Origin: Bradyrhizobium sp. MOS002
Lineage (GTDB): Bacteria; Pseudomonadota; Alphaproteobacteria; Rhizobiales; Xanthobacteraceae
Assembly (NCBI RefSeq): GCF_003020115.1
Contig: NZ_PYFX01000002.1
Location: forward strand, 124,001 to 188,000
Reading direction: 5' to 3'
Length of the DNA: 64,000 nucleotides
The notes beneath the pieces were generated by a model, which saw nothing but the letters and a program-made list of their open reading frames with translations, had not been told where the DNA came from and did no database searches. Numbering within the stretch: position 1 is the stretch's first letter; each line of letters starts with the position of its first letter. Positions 44,353 to 53,896 of this stretch are shown here, in pieces. A program made the translations under genes and the position numbers.

Positions 44353-45237
44353 CTACAGCACCGGCGACAGCGAGCTCTTCAATTCGCGCAATAGCGCCTG
44401 AACCGCTGCAGCCTGGACCCGTCGCTCGGGAATGGTGGCCTTGACCCATAAATCGGGGATTGGAAAATCCGGCAACACGACCTGCAACGTGCCTTGGCGG
44501 AGTGCCTCTTCCGCAAGGTAGTGCGAGATGAAGGCGATGCCGTTGCCGGCGATCGCGCTTTTCACGAGCACGTGGCCCTCGTTCGAACTCAACAGCGGCC
44601 GCACCTGAACGGTGATACGGTCGCGCGGCCCATCGAACACCCAGTCCGGGCCGGTGGGAAGAAAACTCAGGCAACGATGATCGACCAGATCGCGCGGGTG
44701 TCGCGGCATGCCGTGCGTGCTGAGATAGGCCGGCGACGCGCACAACAAGCGCTTCAATCGGCATAGGGGTTCGTCGACCACACCGCCGAAAGAATGCGGG
44801 AACGCACCGATGGCGATATCGAAGCCTTCCGTCACCGGATCGACGGGACGGTCGATCAGAACGATTTCGAGTTTCAGCTTCGGGTTTTGGGTCTGGAATG
44901 CGCTGAACACATCGGCAAGCCGGGCGATCGTCAGCGATGTCGGTGCCTTGATGCGCAGATGGTCGATAAGATCATGTCCTTTCTCGCCCATGCGCGACAG
45001 GAGATCGCCGACATCGGCGACGACGCTCCGCGCCCGGTGGACATATTCCTGGCCGGCCGCGGTCAGGCGCAATTGCCGCGTCGAGCGATGAAACAGCGGC
45101 GTGCCGATCCGTGTCTCCAATTGGGTGACCCGTTTTGCGACCACCGAAGTCGCGACGTCGAGCTTTCTTGCCGCGGCGGAAAATCCGGCCGCGTCCGCGG
45201 TGGCGAGGAACGCCTGAAGGTTTACCAGGATGTCCAT
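44353..45237 (-). CDS. LysR-family transcription regulator
   Basis: 294 residues with an N-terminal winged helix (LVNLQAFLATADAAGFSAAARKLDVATSVVAKRVTQLE, in overlapping segments) and a two-lobed effector domain (LRIKAPTSLTIARLADV, GVVDEPLCRLKRLLCASPAYL). The N-terminus is typical of the CrgA-like subgroup. It is divergent from the FAD oxidoreductase gene at 45350 with a 112-bp gap, the classical arrangement for LysR control of the neighbouring operon. Confidence 0.92.
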   Translation of the reverse strand: MDILVNLQAFLATADAAGFSAAARKLDVATSVVAKRVTQLETRIGTPLFHRSTRQLRLTAAGQEYVHRARSVVADVGDLLSRMGEKGHDLIDHLRIKAPTSLTIARLADVFSAFQTQNPKLKLEIVLIDRPVDPVTEGFDIAIGAFPHSFGGVVDEPLCRLKRLLCASPAYLSTHGMPRHPRDLVDHRCLSFLPTGPDWVFDGPRDRITVQVRPLLSSNEGHVLVKSAIAGNGIAFISHYLAEEALRQGTLQVVLPDFPIPDLWVKATIPERRVQAAAVQALLRELKSSLSPVL

Positions 45238-45349
45238 CTCTAGCCTTTCGCGATTCGAGAAAGGTGATCCCTTATTTTGGTAGATTGTAGTCTGACTTGC
45301 GTTAATTCATAGTCGGCCCAAGCAAGAGATTTCAGGGACAGGACGCGCC

Positions 45350-46714
45350 ATGCAGGCCACGACGATCGAAGAACCGGCGCGCCAGGTGCCGCTCTACGGC
45401 GAATATGAAGTTGTCGTCCTCGGCGGCGGTCCGGCCGGTATCGTGGCGGCGGCCTCAGCTGCGCGCGCGGGGCGGAAGACGCTCCTGATCGAGCGCTACG
45501 GCTTTCTTGGCGGCATGGGGACCGCTGCCGGCGTCACCAACTTTTGTGGTTTGCATGGCAATGTGTACGGCCAGGCCCACCGGCTGGTGCAGGGCATGGC
45601 GTCCGAGCTGTTGGCGCGGATTGACCATTTGAACGGCCTCAACGCGCCGCATCTGATCCTCGGCAAGGTCTTCGCCCAGGCCTACGACACCGCCGCTTAC
45701 AAGATCGCGGCCGACCAACTGCTCGCCAGTCACAAGGTGCACATCCTCTTCCACGCGCTCGGTGCCGGCGTCGTGATGGGCAACGATCGGCGCATCGATG
45801 CGCTGATGGTCGAGACCAAGGCCGGCCGGCGGGCGGTGCGGTCGGAGATCTTCATCGATTGCTCCGGCGACGGCGATCTCGCGGTCTGGGCCGGCGCGCC
45901 GTTCGAATTCGGCGACGAGCACGGTCATCCGATGTACCCGTCGATGATGCTCCGTCTCAACGGCATCGATCCCGCGAAGGCCGGCGATGCCTGGCGCACC
46001 ATCCCGCAATTGATGGAGCAGGCCACCGCAGCCGGCACCCACACATTCCCGCGCAAGAGCGCGATCGTGCGGCCGCAGAAATCCGGCATCGAATGGCGGG
46101 TGAACTTCACGCAAGTGGCGCGCGAGGACGGCCATGCCATCAACGGCATCGAGCCTGACGATCTCACCCGCGGCGAGATCGAGGGCCGCAAGCAGGCGCT
46201 TGCGGCGTTCGAATTCCTGCGCACCGTGCCGGGCTTTGAAAAATCCTACATCGTCGACCTGCCGCCGCAGCTCGGCATCCGCGAAACCCGCCGCATCACG
46301 GGCGGCTATCAGCTCAGCGGCGAGGATGTGCTCGGCTGCGCCTCGTTCGAGGATTCCATCGGGGTCAATGGCTGGCCGATCGAGGCCCATGTTCCCGGCG
46401 ACGTCGTCTTCACCTTCCCGCCGATCCCGGAATCGCGCGGCTATAACGAGCTGCCTTACCGCATGCTGGTGCCCGAAGGGGTCGATAATCTGCTGGTCGC
46501 CGGCCGCTGCGCCTCGATGACCCATGAGGGCCAATCGGCGGCCCGGGTCTCCGGTGCCTGTTTTGTGATGGGAGAGGCGGCCGGTTCCGCCGCCGCGCTG
46601 GCGCTCTCCGGAAACCGGATCCCACGTGACATCCCTGTTGAAAAGCTGCAGGAAACGTTGAAACAACAGGGCGCCTTCATCGGACGGGACCAGCCCGTGC
46701 CCGAAGGCCTGTAA
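45350..46714 (+). CDS. FAD-dependent oxidoreductase of the FAD_oxidored (PF12831-type) family
   Basis: 454 residues. Dinucleotide motif VVVLGGGPAGIVAA (about residues 21-34), then LIERYGFLGGMGTAAGVT, DCSGDGDLAVWAGAP and the closing NLLVAGRCASMTHEGQSAARV. This family has one FAD and no disulfide pair; substrates are unknown in most members. It is followed after 33 bp by an SsuA-like binding protein and then an ABC transporter, so the oxidised compound is probably imported by that system under LysR control. Confidence 0.88.
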   Translation: MQATTIEEPARQVPLYGEYEVVVLGGGPAGIVAAASAARAGRKTLLIERYGFLGGMGTAAGVTNFCGLHGNVYGQAHRLVQGMASELLARIDHLNGLNAPHLILGKVFAQAYDTAAYKIAADQLLASHKVHILFHALGAGVVMGNDRRIDALMVETKAGRRAVRSEIFIDCSGDGDLAVWAGAPFEFGDEHGHPMYPSMMLRLNGIDPAKAGDAWRTIPQLMEQATAAGTHTFPRKSAIVRPQKSGIEWRVNFTQVAREDGHAINGIEPDDLTRGEIEGRKQALAAFEFLRTVPGFEKSYIVDLPPQLGIRETRRITGGYQLSGEDVLGCASFEDSIGVNGWPIEAHVPGDVVFTFPPIPESRGYNELPYRMLVPEGVDNLLVAGRCASMTHEGQSAARVSGACFVMGEAAGSAAALALSGNRIPRDIPVEKLQETLKQQGAFIGRDQPVPEGL

Positions 46715-46747
46715 CCGACTGCAAGATAACGACGGCGAGGAAACGAA

Positions 46748-47752
46748 ATGACCGGGATTGTGCGGCTCGCGCTAGCTGGCCTGATGGCGATCACAGCGAT
46801 GGGCACCGCCCGAGCCGAGGACGCGCTGAAGGCCAGAATCGGCGTGCTCAGGCTATCCTCCTCCGCGCCGGTCTTCATCGCGCAGGACAAGGGCTATTTC
46901 CGCGAGGCTGGCCTCGATGTCGAGCTGAAATTCTTCGATGCGGCGCAGCCGATCGCGGTGGCCACCACCTCCGGCGACATCGATTTCGGCGTCACCGCCT
47001 TCACCGCCGGCCTCTACAATCTCGCCGGCAAGGGCGTGCTGAAGGTGATCGGCGGCATGAGCCGCGAGAAGGCCGGCTATCCCCTGATCGGCTATTTCGC
47101 CAGCAACAACGCCTATGCGAGCGGCCTGAAGACGCCGAAGGACCTCGCGGGCAAGCGCGTGGCGATGACGCAGGTCGGCTCCTCCTTTCACTATTCGCTC
47201 GGCCTGCTTGCCGACAAATACGGCTTCAAGCTCGCCGACGTGAAGATCGTGCCGCTGCAATCGCTGTCGAATGCGGCAGCCGCGCTGAAGGGCGAGACCG
47301 TGGATGCAGCGCTGCTGCCGATCTCCACCGCGCGAAAGCTGATAGACGACGGCGGTGCGAAGTTTCTCGGCTGGGTCGGCGACGAGACACCCTGGCAATT
47401 GGGCGCGGTGTTCGCCTCACCGAAGACGCTGACCAACAAGGTGCTGGTGACGAAGCTGCTCGGCGCTTTGGCAAAGGCCGACCGCGAATATCACGACGTC
47501 ATCCTTGCCACGATGAAGGACGGTGTCGCGCCGATCAATGACAAGACAAAGCCGCTGCTGGAGATCATCGCCAAGTATACGAACCTCCCGGTCGAGCAGG
47601 TGGTCGGCAATTGCGCCTACATCGATCCCGACGGCAAGCTGGATGTGAAAAACGTCGACAACCAGATCAAATGGCTCCAGGAGCAGGGTTTTGCCGACAA
47701 GGGCTTCGATGCGAATGCGATCATCGCCAAGGAATTTGTGCAGGCGGATTGA
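46748..47752 (+). CDS. NMT1/SsuA-like ABC substrate-binding protein
   Basis: 334 residues with a signal ALAGLMAITAMGTARA and the type 2 periplasmic binding fold: IGVLRLSSSAPVFIAQDKGYF, LDVELKFFDAAQP and ISTARKLIDDGG. The family binds sulfonates, nitrate, taurine or pyrimidine precursors. It is the binding subunit of the transporter encoded by the ATPase (48030) and permease (48796), although two palindromic repeats separate it from them. Confidence 0.92.
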   Translation: MTGIVRLALAGLMAITAMGTARAEDALKARIGVLRLSSSAPVFIAQDKGYFREAGLDVELKFFDAAQPIAVATTSGDIDFGVTAFTAGLYNLAGKGVLKVIGGMSREKAGYPLIGYFASNNAYASGLKTPKDLAGKRVAMTQVGSSFHYSLGLLADKYGFKLADVKIVPLQSLSNAAAALKGETVDAALLPISTARKLIDDGGAKFLGWVGDETPWQLGAVFASPKTLTNKVLVTKLLGALAKADREYHDVILATMKDGVAPINDKTKPLLEIIAKYTNLPVEQVVGNCAYIDPDGKLDVKNVDNQIKWLQEQGFADKGFDANAIIAKEFVQAD

Positions 47753-47774
47753 TGCATCGTTCTCCTAACCATCT

Positions 47775-47856
47775 CCGTCATCCTGAGGTGCTCGACTTGC
47801 GGCGCGCCGCAAGTCGAGCCTCGAAGGATGCACGGCCCGGATGCAGCCGGGCCGTC
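47775..47856. repeat. Palindromic repeat C, copy 2 (partial)
   Basis: CCGTCATCCTGAGGTGCTCG..CTCGAAGGATG matches the left half of copy 1 (20745). The right arm is missing and replaced by a CGGCCCGG..CCGGGCCG hairpin. An inner CTCGACTTGC/GCAAGTCGAG palindrome is intact. Confidence 0.75.
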
Positions 47857-47876
47857 GCTATTGCAAGGCCCTCGGT

Positions 47877-48015
47877 GTCGTCCCGGCGAAGGCCGGGACC
47901 CATACGCCGAGTGGGAGTTGTGGCGCAAAGTAGTCATCGCCTGTCTTCGCCAAATTCAATTTGGTGGTTATGGGTCCCGGCCCCCGTGCGCAATCGCGCA
48001 CTAGGCCGGGACGAC
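47877..48015. repeat. Palindromic repeat A, copy 4
   Basis: GTCGTCCCGGCGAAGGCCGG at the left; the right arm contains TGCGCAATCGCGCA and ends CCGGGACGAC. It ends 15 bp before the ATPase start, so it occupies the 5' region of that gene. Confidence 0.85.
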
Positions 48016-48029
48016 ACTGAGGCCATGAC

Positions 48030-48795
<766 letters not shown>

Positions 48796-48803
<8 letters not shown>

Positions 48804-49620
48804 TCGCGCGCCAGTGGGAACATCTGCGAAGGATGAAACGGTCCGGCGCGTCCGCTTTCGCGGCACCGGCTTCGTGCCGGCGAGCAGCCGTTTCGGCGGC
48901 TGGATCGCGCTCGCGCTGGTCATTGCGATCTGGCAGGCCGCCGGCAGCACCGGCCTCGTCAATCCGCTGTTCCTGCCGCCGCCATCGGCGATCGCGCGGG
49001 CGATCTACCAGCTCGCGATCTCGGGCGCGCTGTGGCATCACCTTTCCGCGTCGCTCCTGCGCATCGGTGTCGGCTGGCTGCTCGGCACGGCTGCCGGTGT
49101 CGCGGTTGGCTTTGCCATCGGCCTGTCGCGTCTGGCGCGCAGCGTCGGCATCACCTTCATCTCGGCGCTGTTCCCGATCCCGAAGATCGCGCTGCTGCCG
49201 CTGTTGATCCTCTGGCTCGGTATCGGCGAAGAGCCGAAGATCGCGACCATTGCGCTCGGCGTGTTCTTTTCGACCGCGATCTCGGTCTATAGCGGCGTCG
49301 ACGCGGTGCCGCGCAACCTGATCCGCATGGCGCAGAGCTTCAACGTGCCGTTCGCGACCATCGTGCGCAAGGTGGTCTGGCCGGGCGCGCTGCCCGCGAT
49401 TCTCGCCGGCTTTCGCATCACGTCGTCGGTGGCGCTGCTGCTCGTCGTCAGCGCCGAGATGATCGGCGCGCAATACGGCATCGGCGCGTTCGTGCTTCAG
49501 GCCGGCAATTTGATGCAGACGGATCAGCTGCTCGCGGGCGTGGTGATCCTGTCGGTGTTTGGGTTGATGGTGGGAAGGGTGATCAACTGGCTGGAGATAC
49601 GGCTGCTGCACTGGCGGTGA
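48796..49620 (+). CDS. SsuC/TauC-like ABC transporter permease
   Basis: 274 residues with six predicted helices (GWIALALVIAIWQAAG at the start) and the EAA-type loop ARVPFATIVRKVVWPGALPAIL, here IRMAQSFNVPFATIVRKVVW, which contacts the ATPase. It translocates the ligand delivered by the protein at 46748. It is fused in translation with the ATPase gene by an 8-nt overlap. Confidence 0.93.
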
Positions 49621-49645
49621 GGCTGGCTCGCACCGCAATCTCCGC

Positions 49646-49780
49646 CGTCGTCCCGGCGAAGGCCGGGACCCATACCGCGTGATTTATCGGGAAAGGGCGG
49701 TGTTCGTACCGAAGAACAACTAAGAGCCTTCGCCAAACTTCTCCCTGGGGTTATGGGTCCCGGCGTTCGCCGGGACGACA
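49646..49780. repeat. Palindromic repeat A, copy 5
   Basis: CGTCGTCCCGGCGAAGGCCG at the left and GCGTTCGCCGGGACGACA at the right, between the permease end and the dioxygenase end. Confidence 0.88.
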
Positions 49781-49806
49781 GGGGAGAGCGTGGCCAGCAG
49801 CGTGCC

Positions 49807-50847
49807 TCACGCATTCCCGCGATCTTCCCGGAACAAATCCAGCTTCTGCTGCACGGGTCGATCCGAGAAGCTGAACAGCACCGCGTCCATGTCGGCCTCG
49901 TGCGTGACCCATTGCCAGCTCGGCACCACGAACAAATCGCGCGGGCCCCATTCGAAGGTCGCGTCCCCGATGCGGGTGCGGCCGTGGCCTTCGATCGGAC
50001 AGAACACGGTTGCGTCCGTCGCGCGATAGCGCGCGGTCTTGAAACCCTTCGGCAGCAGCTGGATGAACGTGCCGATGGTCGGCATCGCGAAGTCGCCGGT
50101 TTCGGGATTGCTGAACTTCAGCTTCAGCCCGTGACAGGCGTCCCACTCCTGGCTCGCGCGAGCTTTCTCCAGTGCCTCGCGCGTGTAGGCATAGGGATAG
50201 CTGAAGATCGGCGAGGTCTTCGAGCTCCGCTTCACGTCGACCGGCAACAGATTGTGGCCGTAGCGCGCAAAGCTGTCGCCGGCGGGCCTTGTAATCTTCT
50301 GCTGGTCCTCGTTGGAGCCTTCCGCGAAGGAGCAGTCGAAGAACTGCACCAGCGGAATGTCGAGACCGTCGAGCCAGAACATCGGCTGGTCGGTCTCGTT
50401 GGAATGATCGTGCCAGGTCATCGACGGCGTGATGATGAAGTCGCCGGGCTCCATCGCGGTGCGCTCGCCGTCGACCGCGGTGTGGGCGCCCTTGCCTTCG
50501 AGCACGAAGCGCAGCGCCGACTGGCTGTGCCGGTGGGCGGGCGCGACATCGCCGGGCACCACCATCTGCACGCCGGCATAGAGCGACGTGGTGATTTTCG
50601 ACTGCCCGCGCAGGCCGGGATTTTCCAGCACCAGCACGCGCCGCTCGGCTTCTTTCGCCGTGATCAGCTTGCCGGCTTCGGTCATGTAGTCGCGGATAAC
50701 GTCGAATTTCCACAGATGCGGCCGGCAGGCGCTCTTCGGCTCCGGCGTGATCAAATCGCTCATGACGGTCCAGAGCGCGGTGAGATTCTCGCCGTCGATC
50801 TTCTTGTAGAACGCCTCGCGTTCCGGCGTCTTGGTCACGGCTTCCAT
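49807..50847 (-). CDS. Gentisate 1,2-dioxygenase-like bicupin
   Basis: 346 residues with two cupin domains. The first has AHRHSQSALRFVLEG (H105, H107) and WHDHSNE (H146, H148), the Fe(II) site of gentisate dioxygenases, which open the ring of gentisate to maleylpyruvate. The second cupin (GRTRIGDATFEWGPRDLFVV) lacks an obvious His set. A 5-hydroxyanthranilate or related substrate is an alternative. A promoter with -35 TTGACG and -10 TATACT lies 27 bp upstream inside the conserved operator. It is divergent from the isomerase gene. Confidence 0.9.
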   Translation of the reverse strand: MEAVTKTPEREAFYKKIDGENLTALWTVMSDLITPEPKSACRPHLWKFDVIRDYMTEAGKLITAKEAERRVLVLENPGLRGQSKITTSLYAGVQMVVPGDVAPAHRHSQSALRFVLEGKGAHTAVDGERTAMEPGDFIITPSMTWHDHSNETDQPMFWLDGLDIPLVQFFDCSFAEGSNEDQQKITRPAGDSFARYGHNLLPVDVKRSSKTSPIFSYPYAYTREALEKARASQEWDACHGLKLKFSNPETGDFAMPTIGTFIQLLPKGFKTARYRATDATVFCPIEGHGRTRIGDATFEWGPRDLFVVPSWQWVTHEADMDAVLFSFSDRPVQQKLDLFREDRGNA

Positions 50848-50872
50848 GGTGCGGCTCCCGTCGTTGTTTTGT

Positions 50873-50899
50873 TGATTGACAGTATACTTACGATCTAGG
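50873..50899. promoter_or_regulatory. Conserved 27-nt operator, site 1 (likely MarR-binding)
   Basis: Matches site 2 (55046-55072) at 26 of 27 positions; the only difference is one G/T. The core AGTATACT-like AGTATACTTAC holds the palindrome AGTATACT and the -10 of the dioxygenase promoter, so a bound protein would block it. It lies in the divergent gap between dioxygenase and isomerase genes. Confidence 0.82.
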
Positions 50900-50908
50900 T
50901 AGCGTCAA
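50881..50908 (-). promoter_or_regulatory. Promoter of the gentisate dioxygenase gene
   Basis: Read on the minus strand: -35 TTGACG (50908-50903), 16-nt spacer, -10 TATACT (50886-50881). Transcription would start near 50874, about 27 nt before the ATG. It overlaps operator site 1. Confidence 0.65.
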
Positions 50909-50941
50909 CGTGGCGAACAAGAATGAAACGGGAGGGTTCCG

Positions 50942-51574
50942 ATGAAGCTGCACGGTTATTTCCGCTCCAGCGCCGCCTACCGGGTACGAATCGCGCTGAA
51001 CCTCAAGGGCCTCGGTGCCGAGCACCTGCCGCATCACCTTCGCAAAGGCGAGCAATGCGCGCCCGCCTATCTCGCCATCAATCCGCAGGGCCTGGTGCCC
51101 GCGTTGGAGAACGATGCAGGCGCGGTGCTGACCCAATCGGTCGCCATCATCGAATGGCTCGACGAAACCCATTCCAACCCGCCGCTGCTGCCGAAGGATG
51201 CGTTGCAGCGCGCCAAGGTGAGGGCGTTCGCGCTGGCGATCGCCTGCGATACTCACCCCGTGCAGAATCTGAAGGTGCTGGCGCGGCTGCGCGAGCTCGG
51301 GCTGCCTGAGGAGAAGGTTCAGGACTGGGCGGCCTGGGTCAACCGCGAGGGGCTCGCGGCCTGCGAGACGCTGATCAGGGACGAGCCCGGCCCGTTCTGC
51401 TTCGGTGAAGCGCCGACGCTCGCCGATCTCTGCCTCGTGCCGCAACTCGCCAATGCGCGCCGCTTCGGCGTTGACGTTTCCGCCTATCCGCGTCTGCTCG
51501 GGGCGGAAGCTGCGGCCAAGACGCTGCCGGCGTTCGCCGACGCCGCGCCGGAGAAGCAGCCCGATGCCGAGTAA
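50942..51574 (+). CDS. maiA: Zeta-class GST: maleylpyruvate or maleylacetoacetate isomerase
   Basis: 210 residues. YFRSSAAYRVRIALNLKG has the SSxxYRVRIAL signature of zeta glutathione transferases, followed by INPQGLVPALE and the all-helical C-terminal domain (EAPTLADLCLVPQ). With the gentisate dioxygenase next door, the best reading is glutathione-dependent maleylpyruvate-to-fumarylpyruvate isomerase; MaiA of tyrosine catabolism is the alternative. GGGAGG precedes the ATG. Its end overlaps the MarR gene by 11 nt. Confidence 0.85.
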   Translation: MKLHGYFRSSAAYRVRIALNLKGLGAEHLPHHLRKGEQCAPAYLAINPQGLVPALENDAGAVLTQSVAIIEWLDETHSNPPLLPKDALQRAKVRAFALAIACDTHPVQNLKVLARLRELGLPEEKVQDWAAWVNREGLAACETLIRDEPGPFCFGEAPTLADLCLVPQLANARRFGVDVSAYPRLLGAEAAAKTLPAFADAAPEKQPDAE

Positions 51575-52073
51575 GCCGCTTCCGATCACGATAGACGCGG
51601 TTTATGCCGCGCCGGGCTATCTGTTCCGGCGCATGCAGCAGATCGCGGTCTCGATCTTCATGGCGGAGTGCAAGGCGTTCGACCTGACGCCGGTGCAATA
51701 CGCGGCGCTGATCGCGATCCACACCCATCCCGGCATCGACGCGACGCGGCTGTCCGCGGTGATCGCCTTCGACCGCTCCACGCTCGGCAGCGTGATCGAG
51801 CGGCTTCAGGCCAAGGATTTTGTCGAGCGGAGGCCGGCGCCGGAAGACAAGCGGATCAAGCTGCTCTATTTGACAAAATCAGGCGCGGCGATCCTGCGCG
51901 ACATTATCCCCGCCGTCGAACGCGCCCAGGCGCGGATGCTCGAGCCGCTCAAGCCGGCGGACCGCAAAGCGCTGATGGGGCTCCTGGTGCAGCTCGTCGA
52001 TCTCAACAACGAGGCGTCGCGGGTGCCGCTACGAGCGGAGGACGCGCTGGAGCATCTGGGGAAGACGGGGTGA
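51564..52073 (+). CDS. MarR-family regulator
   Basis: 169 residues of the MarR winged-helix fold: FRRMQQIAVSIFMAEC, LTPVQYAALIAIHTHPG, DRSTLGSVIERLQAKDFVER and PAPEDKRIKLLYLTKSG (beta wing). MarR proteins bind small palindromes and release them with an aromatic ligand. It overlaps the isomerase gene by 11 nt and is the only regulator in the gentisate-type cluster, so it is the natural candidate to bind the 27-nt sites at 50873 and 55046. The ATG at 51564 gives the family start. Confidence 0.9.
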   Translation: MPSKPLPITIDAVYAAPGYLFRRMQQIAVSIFMAECKAFDLTPVQYAALIAIHTHPGIDATRLSAVIAFDRSTLGSVIERLQAKDFVERRPAPEDKRIKLLYLTKSGAAILRDIIPAVERAQARMLEPLKPADRKALMGLLVQLVDLNNEASRVPLRAEDALEHLGKTG

Positions 52074-52117
52074 GGGGGGATGTGAGTTTGTGACGATAGA
52101 GGCGCCTCATCCTCAGT

Positions 52118-52257
52118 GTCGTCCCGGCCTAGTGCGCGATTGCGCACGGGGGCCGGCACCCATACGCCGAGGCAGCGGTGACAGCGCGAGAAGGTCATTG
52201 CCTGTCTTCGCCAAACCAAATTCGGTGGTTATGGGTCCCGGCCTTCGCCGGGACGAC
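52118..52257. repeat. Palindromic repeat A, copy 6
   Basis: GTCGTCCCGGCCTAGTGCGC at the left and GGCCTTCGCCGGGACGAC at the right, with a TGCGCGATTGCGCA hairpin as seen in copy 4. Confidence 0.85.
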
Positions 52258-52282
52258 AGCGAGAGTGTGGTTACAGCCTTCC

Positions 52283-53896
52283 TCACATCCTCAACAACGC
52301 CTGCCGGTCGATCTTCCCCGTGCCCGTCTTCGGCAGCTCGTCGATGAAGATCACTTCACGCGGATATTTGTAGGGAAGCAGCTTGCCCTTGACGTAGTCC
52401 TGTAGCCTGCGGGTCGCCTCGCTCTGGTCGGCGGCGCGGCTGTTCATCACGACGACCGCCTTCAGCGTCATGCGCCGGTCCGGCAGCTCGGCGGCGAACA
52501 CCGCGCATTCGCGGATGTCGGGGTGGTCGGCGAGGCACAGCTCGACCTCGAGCGGGTAGACCCACTGGCCGGAGATCTTGATGAGATCGTCGGCGCGGCC
52601 GCGGAAGAAATGAAAGCCGTCGGCGTCGCGGACGAAGCGGTCGCCGGTGTAGATCCAGCCGCCCTGCCGAATCGTTTCGGCGGATTTGTCCGGCCGGTTC
52701 CAGTACAGCGGCGTGTTGGAATCGCCGCGCACCCACAAGATGCCTTCCTCGTCGTCGGCGACATCGCGGCCGTCCTTGTCGCGCAACGCGACCTCGTAGC
52801 CGGGCACGCGCAGGCCGGCGGCGCCGAGCTTTTTCCGCTCAGGGCGGTTGGAGAGATAGATGTGCAGCACCTCGGTAGAGCCAAGGCCTTCGACGATCTC
52901 GAGACCGGTGAGCGTCTTCCAGCCGTTGAAAACGTCGGCCGAGAGCACTTCGGCAGCAGAGAGCGCCATGCGCAGCGACGAGAAGTCGGTCTTGTCGGCA
53001 CCCTCGGCCTTGGTCAGCGACGTGTAAAGCGTCGGCAGGCCGAAGAAGACAGTCGGCTTGTACTGCGCGATCGCCGAAAAGATCGCCGCGGGTTTCGGCT
53101 GGCCCGGCAACAGCAGCGTCGTGGCGCCCGCCGAGAACGGGAAGGTGATCGCGTTGCCGAAGCCATAGGCGAAGAAGATCTTCGGCACCGAGAAGCAGAT
53201 GTCGTCCGGCGTCAGCTTCAAGACGTTCTGCGCAAAGGCGGCCTCGCTATAGGCCATGTCGTGCTGGAGATGCACGATGCCCTTGGGCCGGCCGGTCGAT
53301 CCGGACGAGTACATCCAGAACGCCATCTCGTTGCGATGCGTGTCGGCTTCCGCGAGCTCAGTTGGAAATTGCGGGAGCCAGCCGGCGGCAGGAATGGCGT
53401 TCGGTGCGGCGTGATCGCCCACCGCGCCATTGACGACGACCAGCGTATGCAGGGCGGTGTCCTTGCAAGCTTCAGCGTTGAAACGTGCACAGAACTCGGC
53501 ATCCGCCACCGCGACAGAAGCGCCGGAATCGGCGAGATAGAATTGCAGCAGATCCGGCGGCGTCAGCGTGTTGATCAGCAGCGGTACGAGGCCGGCGCGC
53601 ACCGCGCCGAAGAACGCGGCCGGATAGGCCGGCGTATCATCGAGGAACAGCAGCACGCGATCGCCGCGCTTGAGGCCCAGCGAGGCAAAGCCATTGCCCC
53701 AGCGGCAGGCTTCCGCGCAGAGCTCGGCATAGGTGCGCGTACCCGCGGGGCCAAGGAGCGCGAGCTTGTCGCCGCTTCCTGTTGCGAGATTGTCGAACAG
53801 CACGCGGCTGGCATTGTAGACCTGCGGAACGGCGAAGCCGATCTCGCGCGCGCCGGCGCAGTCGGCGGGCACCTGGTCGTCGATCTGGGCGCTCAT
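52283..53896 (-). CDS. Benzoate/salicylate-type CoA ligase (AMP-forming)
   Basis: 537 residues. Motifs: MYSSGSTGRPKGIVH (P-loop), GLGSTEVLHIYLS (A5), YTGDRFVRDADGFHFFRGR (A7/A8), PKTGTGKIDRQALL (C-terminal Lys). The segment layout and length fit the benzoate-CoA ligase group (BadA/BclA-like). It would make the CoA thioester of an aromatic acid, the substrate for the hydroxylase encoded upstream. Its ATG overlaps the hydroxylase stop by 4 nt (ATGA), so the two are coupled. Confidence 0.9.
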   Translation of the reverse strand: MSAQIDDQVPADCAGAREIGFAVPQVYNASRVLFDNLATGSGDKLALLGPAGTRTYAELCAEACRWGNGFASLGLKRGDRVLLFLDDTPAYPAAFFGAVRAGLVPLLINTLTPPDLLQFYLADSGASVAVADAEFCARFNAEACKDTALHTLVVVNGAVGDHAAPNAIPAAGWLPQFPTELAEADTHRNEMAFWMYSSGSTGRPKGIVHLQHDMAYSEAAFAQNVLKLTPDDICFSVPKIFFAYGFGNAITFPFSAGATTLLLPGQPKPAAIFSAIAQYKPTVFFGLPTLYTSLTKAEGADKTDFSSLRMALSAAEVLSADVFNGWKTLTGLEIVEGLGSTEVLHIYLSNRPERKKLGAAGLRVPGYEVALRDKDGRDVADDEEGILWVRGDSNTPLYWNRPDKSAETIRQGGWIYTGDRFVRDADGFHFFRGRADDLIKISGQWVYPLEVELCLADHPDIRECAVFAAELPDRRMTLKAVVVMNSRAADQSEATRRLQDYVKGKLLPYKYPREVIFIDELPKTGTGKIDRQALLRM